In this document: positions 1 through 5,387 of the stretch, one piece after another
Layout of the letters: each line of letters begins with the position of its first letter
Position numbering within the stretch: the first letter of the stretch is position 1
NCBI GenBank assembly: GCA_016302185.1
Contig: JAEDOC010000140.1
Span: 1-5,387, forward strand
Origin: Clostridium sp.
GTDB taxonomy: Bacteria > Bacillota > Clostridia > Lachnospirales > Lachnospiraceae
Direction: 5' to 3'
DNA length: 5,387 nt
Notes under the pieces: generated by a model
Database searches by the model: none
What the model was told of the DNA's origin: nothing
The model's input: the letters and a program-made list of their open reading frames with translations, nothing else
Translations under genes and position numbers: made by a program

Positions 1-4
1 AGAG

Positions 5-56
5 ACAAAAATAAATCCCCGGGAAAGCCCATAAATACAGGCTTTTCCGAGGATTT
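5..56 (-). terminator. Rho-independent terminator of guaA
   Basis: Read on the minus strand, just after the guaA stop codon, two 17-base arms (56-40 and 29-13) can pair around a 10-base loop. Fifteen of the 17 positions are Watson-Crick pairs, one is a U-G wobble and one an A-C mismatch. The 3' arm is followed by a T-rich run (TTTATTTTTG, about 15-6). In the plus direction the hairpin is not followed by a T tract, so it should work mainly for guaA. Confidence 0.85.
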
Positions 57-61
57 GACTT

Positions 62-1603
62 CTATTCAAACTCAATCGTTGCCGGCGGCTTCCCGGTACA
101 GTCATACAGCACGCGGTTGACGCCCTTCACTTCGTTCACGATCCGGCTGGTTACTTTACTCAGCACCTCCCACGGAAGCTGTGCGGCTTCTGCGGTCATG
201 AAATCGGAGGTTAAGACTGCTCTTAATGCAATCGCATAGTCATAGGTTCTGACATCACCCATGCAGCCTACGGATCTCATGTTAGTGATTGCGGCGAAAT
301 ACTGGCCTAAGTCTTTTGCAATGCCTGCCTTGGCAATCTCCTCACGGTAGATGGCATCTGCCTCCTGCACGATGCGTACCTTCTCCGGGGTCACCTCACC
401 GATGATACGAACACCCAGTCCCGGGCCCGGGAACGGCTGACGGTATACCAGTTTCTCCGGAATTCCTAATTCAAGACCGGCTTTTCTTACCTCGTCCTTG
501 AAGAGCATACGCAGCGGCTCGATGATCTCTTTGAACTCCACATGTTCCGGAAGTCCGCCCACATTGTGGTGAGACTTAATCACTGCGGATTTGCCAAGAC
601 CGGATTCAATTACATCCGGATAAATGGTTCCCTGTACGAAGAAATCTACGGCACCAATCTTTTTCGCCTCTTCCTCGAAGACGCGGATGAATTCCTCACC
701 GATAATCTTACGCTTGCGCTCCGGCTCCGTAACACCGGCCAGCTTCTTGTAGAAGCGCTCCTGTGCATTGACACGGATAAAGTTTAATTTGTACGGGCCG
801 TTTGGTCCGAATACTTCCTCAACCTCATCGCCCTCATCCTTACGAAGCAGACCGTGATCCACAAACACGCAGGTCAGCTGGTCACCGATAGCTTTTGCCA
901 TCATAACGCCTGCAACGGAAGAATCCACGCCGCCGGACAGTGCCAGCAGGGCACGACCGTTACCAACCTTCTCACGGATCGCTTTGATGGAATTCTCTAC
1001 GAACGCATCCATCTTCCAGTCGCCGGAGCAATGGCAGATATTGTATACGAAATTGGAAAGCATCTTGGTACCTTCCACGGTGTGCAGAACCTCCGGATGG
1101 GCCTGAATTCCGTACCATCCCTTCTCTTCGTTCTCCATGCCTGCAATCGGGCAGACAGGTGTGTGGCTGGTTACCCGAAAACCTTCCGGCATCTCAGCAA
1201 TATAATCGGTGTGGCTCATCCAGCAGATGGTCTTCGGAGATACATCGGCATACAGCTTGGAGGTGGGATCCACCTCAACCTCTGTCTTGCCGTACTCGCT
1301 GACCGGAGCAGTCGCTACCTTTCCGCCCAGTAAATATGCCATCAGCTGAGCGCCGTAGCAGATACCTAACACGGGAATACCCAGGTCAAAGATTTCCTTT
1401 GAGCATCTTGGAGAATCTTCTTTGTAAACGCTGTTGGGACCGCCGGTAAAAATAATTCCCTTGGGGTTCATCTTCTTAATCTCTTCCAGCGGCATGCTGT
1501 AGGGATGTACTTCGCAATATACGTTGCATTCTCTTACTCTTCTGGCAATCAGCTGATTATACTGGCCGCCAAAGTCCAGTACAATAATCATTTCCTTTTC
1601 CAC
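62..1603 (-). CDS. guaA: GMP synthase (glutamine-hydrolysing)
   Basis: This enzyme makes GMP from XMP, ATP and glutamine, the last step of de novo guanine nucleotide synthesis in the cytoplasm. The 513-residue protein is the normal length for the single-chain bacterial form. The N-terminal class I glutamine amidotransferase domain (about residues 5-192) has the nucleophile Cys82 in GICYG and the His169/Glu171 pair in QAHPEV, completing the usual triad. The ATP pyrophosphatase domain (about 205-385) carries the P-loop SGGVDSS at 223-229. The C-terminal XMP-binding and dimerisation domain includes QPFPGPGLG at 389-397 and ends in the family-typical KPPATIEFE. No key residue is missing. The start is GTG at 1603, chosen because AGGAGG lies 7 bases upstream; the in-frame ATG at codon 5 (1591) would be 19 bases from it. 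The gene has its own promoter and terminator and looks monocistronic. The stop is TAG. Confidence 0.98.
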   Translation of the reverse strand: MEKEMIIVLDFGGQYNQLIARRVRECNVYCEVHPYSMPLEEIKKMNPKGIIFTGGPNSVYKEDSPRCSKEIFDLGIPVLGICYGAQLMAYLLGGKVATAPVSEYGKTEVEVDPTSKLYADVSPKTICWMSHTDYIAEMPEGFRVTSHTPVCPIAGMENEEKGWYGIQAHPEVLHTVEGTKMLSNFVYNICHCSGDWKMDAFVENSIKAIREKVGNGRALLALSGGVDSSVAGVMMAKAIGDQLTCVFVDHGLLRKDEGDEVEEVFGPNGPYKLNFIRVNAQERFYKKLAGVTEPERKRKIIGEEFIRVFEEEAKKIGAVDFFVQGTIYPDVIESGLGKSAVIKSHHNVGGLPEHVEFKEIIEPLRMLFKDEVRKAGLELGIPEKLVYRQPFPGPGLGVRIIGEVTPEKVRIVQEADAIYREEIAKAGIAKDLGQYFAAITNMRSVGCMGDVRTYDYAIALRAVLTSDFMTAEAAQLPWEVLSKVTSRIVNEVKGVNRVLYDCTGKPPATIEFE

Positions 1604-1610
1604 GAGTATT

Positions 1611-1616
1611 CCTCCT
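1611..1616 (-). promoter_or_regulatory. Ribosome binding site of guaA
   Basis: A perfect AGGAGG on the minus strand lies 7 bases from the GTG at 1603. This spacing decides the start codon: it favours the GTG over the in-frame ATG four codons later. Confidence 0.9.
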
Positions 1617-1651
1617 ATATTCTATTTCTGTGTTCTTCAAATCAATACACT

Positions 1652-1680
1652 ATTATAAAATACGACAAAAAGATTGACAA
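1652..1680 (-). promoter_or_regulatory. Sigma-A promoter of guaA
   Basis: On the minus strand a -35 element TTGTCA (1680-1675) is separated by exactly 17 bases from a perfect -10 element TATAAT (1657-1652). Transcription would begin near 1645, giving a leader of only about 42 bases. That is too short for a purine riboswitch, so control, if any, is probably at promoter level or absent. The match to consensus suggests strong constitutive expression. The start site is inferred, not measured. Confidence 0.85.
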
Positions 1681-1735
1681 GATTTTTTCTGCAAAAAATA
1701 ACGTTTTTTTCTGTTCTTTTCACACCGCAGACAGC

Positions 1736-4573
1736 CTAGCGTTTCCAATCCTCCAGATATTTTTTCACATACTGGCCTGTATAGGAATCCGGGCAGGCCG
1801 CTACCTCCTCCGGCGTTCCCTTTGCGATGATCGTACCGCCCCGGTCTCCGCCCTCAGGTCCCACATCGATGATATAATCTGCTGTTTTGATCACATCCAG
1901 GTTATGCTCAATGACAATCACCGTATTCCCGCCATCCGACAGACGCCGCAAAATTTCGATTAATTTATGAACATCGGCAAAATGCAGGCCGGTGGTGGGC
2001 TCATCCAGAATATACACGGTCTTTCCGGTTCCCCGCTTGCTCAACTCGGTTGCCAGCTTGATTCGCTGCGCCTCACCGCCGGACAGCTCTGTGGATGGCT
2101 GACCAAGACGGATGTAGGACAGTCCCACATCGTACAGGGTCTCAATCTTCCGATGAATCGACGGAATATTCTCAAAGAATTTCATCGCCTCTTCCACGGT
2201 CATATTCAGCACATCGTAAATGCTCTTTCCCTTATATTTTACCTCCAGGGTCTCCCGGTTGTACCTCTTGCCGCCGCAGACTTCACATGGCACATAGATA
2301 TCCGGCAGGAAATGCATCTCAATCTTGATAATACCGTCACCGGAACAGGCCTCACACCGGCCTCCCTTCACATTGAAGCTGAAACGCCCCTTATTGTAAC
2401 CCCTGGCCTTGGCATCGGGAGAAGCGGCAAACAAATCACGAATCAGGTCAAAGGCTCCCGTATAGGTAGCCGGATTGGATCGGGGCGTTCTTCCGATAGG
2501 CGACTGGTCGATGGCAATTACCTTGTCCAACTGCTCAATCCCTTCTATCGTCTTATGTTTTCCGGGAATCGTATGGGCCCGATTCAGCTTTTTTGCCAGT
2601 GTCTTATAGAGAATCTCATTTACCAGCGAGCTCTTTCCCGATCCGGACACACCGGTGACGCAGGTCATCACACCCAGCGGAAAATCCACGTCAATATTTT
2701 TTAAGTTATTCTCCGCCGCGCCCCGCACCGTCAGCCAGCCGGTGGGTTTTCTCCGCTCTGACGGCACCGGAATCTTCTTCCGGCCGCTTAAATAAGCACC
2801 GGTAATTGACTCCTCACATTTCATAATCTCTTCCGCCGTGCCCACAGCCACCACTTTTCCACCATGTTCACCGGCACCGGGACCGATATCCACAATACAG
2901 TCGGCGGCACGCATGGTATCCTCGTCATGCTCCACCACCAGAACCGAGTTTCCCAGATCCCGCAGATGCATCAGGGTCTGAAGCAGCTTGTCATTATCCC
3001 GCTGGTGCAGGCCGATACTGGGCTCATCCAGAATATAAGCCACTCCCACCAGACCGGAACCAATCTGCGTCGCCAGGCGGATTCTCTGCGCCTCACCGCC
3101 GGACAGGGTTCCGGTGGCACGGGACAGGGATAAATATTCCAGTCCCACATTGATTAAAAAGGAAACTCTCGCACGAATCTCCTTCAAAATCGGCGCGCCG
3201 ATGGCTTCCTGCATCGGTGTCAGAGACAGTGCGTCAATAAACTCACGGAATTTCACAATAGACATATCCGTGGCCTCAAAAATATTCTTCCCGCCGATGG
3301 TCACTGCCAGAGATTCCTTCTTCAGTCTCTGGCCGCCGCAGGCCTTACAGGGAGTAATCCGCATAAACATCTCATACTCCGCCTTCATGGTTTCGGAAAA
3401 GGTTTCCCGGTATTTCCGATTCATATTCTGAATGAGTCCCTCAAAGGCCACATCATAGACACCCTCGCCCCGCTGACCCTTATAATGAACTTTTACTGAT
3501 TTTCCATCCGTTCCGTGAAGGAGAATATCATGGATTTCCTTCGGATATTCCTCAAAGGGAGTATCCAGGCTGAAATGATATTCTTTTGCCAATGCTTCCA
3601 GAATACATCCGGCAAAACTGGATTTATCTGTACAGGACTGCCAGCCCTTCACGGCAAGCGCACCCTGATTGATACTGAGACTCTTATCCGGAATCATCAG
3701 ATCCTCATCAAATTCCATCTTATAGCCCAGACCGAAGCACTCCGGGCAGGCACCAAAGGGATTGTTAAAGGAAAAGCTCCTCGGCTCCACCTCATCCACA
3801 CTGACGCCGCAGTCGGGACAAGAGAAATTCTGGCTTAAGGTCAGCGGCTCCTGACCGAAGATGTCCACCATCATCAGCCCGCCGGTCAGCCCCATTACCG
3901 TCTCAATAGAATCCGACAGACGTTTCTCGATGCCCTCTTTTACCACAATTCGATCCACCACAATCTCAATATTGTGCTTGATATTCTTATCCAGAGTGAT
4001 ATTTTCCGTCAGCTCATAGAGATTTCCATCAATCCGCACACGGACATAGCCGCTCTTCTTCGCCTGCTCCAGCACCTTCTCATGACGGCCCTTCCGTCCC
4101 CGCACCACCGGTGCCAGAAGCTGAATCCGGCTCCGCTCCGGCAGCGCCATGATCTGATCCACCATCTGATCCACCGTCTGGCGGCGAATCTCCCTGCCGC
4201 ACTTGGGGCAGTGAGGGATACCAATCCGCGCATACAGAAGACGCATATAATCATAAATCTCTGTCACCGTGCCCACCGTGGAACGGGGATTGCGGTTGGT
4301 TGATTTCTGATCAATGGAAATCGCCGGTGAAAGTCCCTCGATACTCTCCACATCCGGTTTCTCCATCTGCCCTAAAAACTGTCTCGCATAAGAAGAAAGC
4401 GACTCCATATAGCGCCGCTGTCCTTCCGCATAAATTGTATCAAAAGCCAGAGAAGACTTGCCGGAACCGGAAAGTCCGGTCAGTACCACCAGCTCATTTC
4501 TCGGAATATCCAGAGAAATATTTTTTAAGTTGTGCTCATTGGCACCACGTATCTTGATATACTGTTTTCCCAT
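1736..4573 (-). CDS. uvrA: Excinuclease ABC subunit A
   Basis: UvrA is the damage-sensing ATPase of nucleotide excision repair. It dimerises, scans DNA with UvrB, loads UvrB at lesions and then leaves. The 945-residue product is a normal family length and has both ABC ATPase modules intact. Module I has Walker A GLSGSGKSS (33-41), signature LSGGEAQR (490-497) and Walker B YILDEPS (513-519). Module II has Walker A GVSGSGKSS (641-649), signature LSGGEAQR (830-837) and Walker B YILDEPT (854-860). CxxC pairs at 122/125, 252/255, 276/279, 409/412, 740/743 and 763/766 fit the zinc modules of the family. The ATG at 4573 was chosen because AGGAG lies 9 bases upstream and MGKQYIKIRGA is the usual UvrA opening; an in-frame ATG 16 codons upstream (4621) has no ribosome site. 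A LexA box covers the promoter, so SOS induction is expected. uvrB, often adjacent in Firmicutes, is not next to it on the upstream side. Confidence 0.98.
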   Translation of the reverse strand: MGKQYIKIRGANEHNLKNISLDIPRNELVVLTGLSGSGKSSLAFDTIYAEGQRRYMESLSSYARQFLGQMEKPDVESIEGLSPAISIDQKSTNRNPRSTVGTVTEIYDYMRLLYARIGIPHCPKCGREIRRQTVDQMVDQIMALPERSRIQLLAPVVRGRKGRHEKVLEQAKKSGYVRVRIDGNLYELTENITLDKNIKHNIEIVVDRIVVKEGIEKRLSDSIETVMGLTGGLMMVDIFGQEPLTLSQNFSCPDCGVSVDEVEPRSFSFNNPFGACPECFGLGYKMEFDEDLMIPDKSLSINQGALAVKGWQSCTDKSSFAGCILEALAKEYHFSLDTPFEEYPKEIHDILLHGTDGKSVKVHYKGQRGEGVYDVAFEGLIQNMNRKYRETFSETMKAEYEMFMRITPCKACGGQRLKKESLAVTIGGKNIFEATDMSIVKFREFIDALSLTPMQEAIGAPILKEIRARVSFLINVGLEYLSLSRATGTLSGGEAQRIRLATQIGSGLVGVAYILDEPSIGLHQRDNDKLLQTLMHLRDLGNSVLVVEHDEDTMRAADCIVDIGPGAGEHGGKVVAVGTAEEIMKCEESITGAYLSGRKKIPVPSERRKPTGWLTVRGAAENNLKNIDVDFPLGVMTCVTGVSGSGKSSLVNEILYKTLAKKLNRAHTIPGKHKTIEGIEQLDKVIAIDQSPIGRTPRSNPATYTGAFDLIRDLFAASPDAKARGYNKGRFSFNVKGGRCEACSGDGIIKIEMHFLPDIYVPCEVCGGKRYNRETLEVKYKGKSIYDVLNMTVEEAMKFFENIPSIHRKIETLYDVGLSYIRLGQPSTELSGGEAQRIKLATELSKRGTGKTVYILDEPTTGLHFADVHKLIEILRRLSDGGNTVIVIEHNLDVIKTADYIIDVGPEGGDRGGTIIAKGTPEEVAACPDSYTGQYVKKYLEDWKR

Positions 4574-4582
4574 TACTGTCTG

Positions 4583-4587
4583 CTCCT
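4583..4587 (-). promoter_or_regulatory. Ribosome binding site of uvrA
   Basis: AGGAG on the minus strand lies 9 bases before the ATG at 4573. It fixes the start of uvrA there and argues against the 16-codon longer reading from 4621, which has no purine-rich site in front of it and adds residues not expected at a UvrA N-terminus. Confidence 0.85.
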
Positions 4588-4634
4588 GTCGTATCAAGTG
4601 AAAATACCGAAAAACTTTCATCAGGTATTTTGTT

Positions 4635-4659
4635 TACATATCATTACGTACATATCATT
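4635..4659 (-). repeat. Short tandem repeat in the presumed uvrA leader
   Basis: The 11-base unit AATGATATGTA (minus strand) occurs twice with a 14-base period, at 4659-4649 and 4645-4635. A related ATGATATAC overlaps the uvrA -10 element about 20 bases earlier. The repeats would fall within the first 30 or so bases of the uvrA transcript. Function is unknown: they could be a second operator, weak alternative -10 elements, or chance in an AT-rich stretch. Confidence 0.6.
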
Positions 4660-4668
4660 CGCTTTCTC

Positions 4669-4697
4669 AGTATATCATATCCCAACCTCATTTGCAA
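4669..4697 (-). promoter_or_regulatory. Sigma-A promoter of uvrA, with extended -10
   Basis: On the minus strand a -35 element TTGCAA (4697-4692) is followed after 17 bases by -10 TATACT (4674-4669). The -10 is preceded by TGA, which makes an extended -10 (TGn) that can compensate for the weak -35. The predicted start is near 4662, leaving a leader of about 89 bases to the uvrA ATG. The -35 overlaps the LexA box, the expected layout for repression by steric block. Confidence 0.75.
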
Positions 4698-4708
4698 ACG
4701 TTTGTTCG
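4695..4708 (-). promoter_or_regulatory. LexA (DinR) SOS box
   Basis: The minus strand reads CGAACAAACGTTTG. Compared with the Bacillus DinR/LexA consensus CGAACRNRYGTTYC it agrees at 13 of 14 positions, differing only at the last base. It overlaps the first three bases of the uvrA -35 element. uvrA is an established LexA target in Bacillus, so repression by LexA with release after DNA damage is the straightforward reading. The divergent gene starts 142 bases away and is a less likely target. Confidence 0.88.
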
Positions 4709-4724
4709 CTTCCTCTGGATATCT

Positions 4725-4737
4725 CTACGCCCCGTAG
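4725..4737. repeat. Small perfect inverted repeat in the divergent region
   Basis: CTACG and CGTAG form 5-base arms around CCC. The element lies between the LexA box and the start of the regulator gene at 4850, with no T tract after it on either strand, so it is not a terminator. It might be an operator, for example for the regulator encoded next to it, but a single short palindrome of this size can also arise by chance. Confidence 0.35.
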
Positions 4738-4838
4738 GTTGTCCCATTTTCCTTCTCGTGATACTCTATCTATTGTAAGCCGTCTTTACCAGACAAACAG
4801 ATATAGTTCAACAAACCAAAATTAATCATGACAGAAAG

Positions 4839-4843
4839 AAGGA
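4839..4843 (+). promoter_or_regulatory. Ribosome binding site of the XRE-desulfoferrodoxin gene
   Basis: AAGGA lies 6 bases before the ATG at 4850. An ATG at 4828 is in another frame and lacks a ribosome site, so 4850 is the start. No convincing -35/-10 pair for this gene was found; TATAGT at 4802-4807 is a possible -10 but has no good -35 at normal spacing. Confidence 0.75.
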
Positions 4844-4849
4844 ACAACC

Positions 4850-5387
4850 ATGAATCACTATATCACAGGCACTACCATCCGGACACTGAGGGAACAGAAA
4901 CATATCACTCAGGCTGAACTTGCCAATCAGATCGGCGTCAGCGACAAAACCATCTCTAAATGGGAAACCGGCCGCGGTCTTCCCGACATTACACTCATCG
5001 AACCGCTGGCAAAGGCACTGCAGATTTCGGTCATGGAGCTGCTGACCGGAGATTACGTAACCAACCGGAATATCTCCGCCAACATGCTCCGCTCCCGGTT
5101 TTATGTCTGCCCCGTCTGCGGAAACATCATTCACACCACCGGCGAGGCTGTCGTCAGCTGCTGCGGGATCACTCTTCCGGTGCTGGAGGCTGAGGAGGAG
5201 AAACGGGAAAAACCATCAGATACAAAAGAGGAATCTCCCCTGCGCCATCCGACGCCGGAAGATCCCTCTCATCATATTCATATAGAACGTGTAGAAGATG
5301 AATACTGTGTAACCGTCTCACACGAAATGACACGGGAGCACTATATCTCCTTTCTGGCCTATGTAACCTCAGATCAGTTTCAGATGA
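4850..5387 (+). CDS. XRE-family regulator fused to a desulfoferrodoxin-like domain (partial, 3' end outside window)
   Basis: The frame stays open for 179 codons to the window edge, so the C-terminus is missing. Residues about 7-65 form an XRE/Cro-type helix-turn-helix: IRTLREQKHITQAELA, then VSDKTISKWETGRGLPD (30-46), typical of the recognition helix and its follow-on turn. Residues 84-112 (FYVCPVCGNI to CCGITLPVL) resemble the desulforedoxin module, with Cys87, Cys90, Cys104 and Cys105 in a C-x2-C-x13-CC pattern suited to an FeS4 or zinc site. A charged, proline-containing linker follows (113-140). Residues 141-179 resemble the start of the superoxide reductase domain, with IERVEDEY, VSHEMT (His158) and EHYI (His164) matching the spacing of two iron-ligand histidines. 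The final Cys and His ligands would lie beyond the window. It is probably a cytoplasmic DNA-binding redox or iron sensor; an enzymatic role is less likely. The gene is divergent from uvrA. The DNA-binding call is strong, the metal-site call good, the sensing role inferred. Confidence 0.88.
   Translation, partial: MNHYITGTTIRTLREQKHITQAELANQIGVSDKTISKWETGRGLPDITLIEPLAKALQISVMELLTGDYVTNRNISANMLRSRFYVCPVCGNIIHTTGEAVVSCCGITLPVLEAEEEKREKPSDTKEESPLRHPTPEDPSHHIHIERVEDEYCVTVSHEMTREHYISFLAYVTSDQFQM

Noticed and set aside
1604..1645. Purine riboswitch or attenuator ahead of guaA
   Set aside because: The predicted leader is only about 42 bases and shows no conserved aptamer core or terminator hairpin.
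1692..1710. Hairpin from the A-run and T-run after uvrA as a terminator
   Set aside because: The stem would be about six A-T pairs with no G-C pairs and is not followed by a T tract on the minus strand, so it is unlikely to terminate transcription.
1967..2704. Long plus-strand open frame of 245 codons inside uvrA, with other plus-strand frames across guaA and uvrA
   Set aside because: These run antisense to strongly conserved genes and encode no recognisable domains; they arise from codon bias on the opposite strand.
4574..4621. Longer uvrA reading from an in-frame ATG at 4621, adding 16 residues
   Set aside because: There is no ribosome binding site before 4621, the added residues do not resemble a UvrA N-terminus, and AGGAG is correctly placed for the ATG at 4573.
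4802..4807. TATAGT as the -10 element of the regulator gene
   Set aside because: It matches 5 of 6 consensus bases, but the nearest -35-like sequences (TTTACC at 4785, TTGTAA at 4773) are 11 and 23 bases away, outside normal spacing, so no promoter was called.
4828..4830. Alternative ATG at 4828 as the start of the regulator
   Set aside because: It is out of frame with the helix-turn-helix coding sequence and has no ribosome binding site.
4826..5134. Minus-strand open frame of 102 codons opposite the regulator gene
   Set aside because: It is antisense to a clearly conserved coding sequence with good domain motifs, has no recognisable family features, and is best explained as a shadow frame.
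4960..5285. Plus-strand open frames at 4960-5193 and 5103-5285
   Set aside because: They overlap the regulator gene in another frame, have arginine-rich, low-information products, and lack supporting ribosome sites.

Overview
The window looks like a chromosomal segment of a low-to-mid GC Firmicute, most likely a gut clostridium of the Lachnospiraceae type. Three things suggest this: strong AGGAGG-like ribosome binding sites, a Firmicutes-type LexA (DinR) box, and a helix-turn-helix regulator carrying a desulfoferrodoxin-like tail, a type I recall mainly from anaerobic clostridia. The taxonomic call is inference, not a database result. I see no mobile elements, RNA genes or CRISPR arrays.

Layout. 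Positions 5-56 hold the intrinsic terminator of guaA (minus strand). Positions 62-1603 are guaA (GMP synthase), starting at GTG behind a strong Shine-Dalgarno. The 132-base gap at 1604-1735 contains a near-consensus sigma-A promoter for guaA. Positions 1736-4573 are a full-length uvrA (minus strand), the damage-recognition ATPase of nucleotide excision repair. The 276-base divergent region at 4574-4849 contains the uvrA promoter, a LexA box overlapping its -35 element, a repeated ATGATAT motif in the presumed early leader, and a small inverted repeat. From 4850 to the right edge runs a plus-strand gene, truncated by the window end. It encodes an N-terminal XRE-type DNA-binding domain, a four-cysteine desulforedoxin-like iron-binding module and the start of a superoxide-reductase-like domain.

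How the genes relate. guaA and uvrA point the same way, but guaA has its own strong promoter and there is no obvious functional link; guaA belongs to housekeeping purine synthesis. uvrA appears to be a stand-alone SOS gene under LexA control. The divergently transcribed gene is the most interesting item: its architecture suggests a transcription factor that senses iron, oxygen or superoxide through a desulfoferrodoxin-type iron centre. Whether it also acts on the shared intergenic region is unknown.
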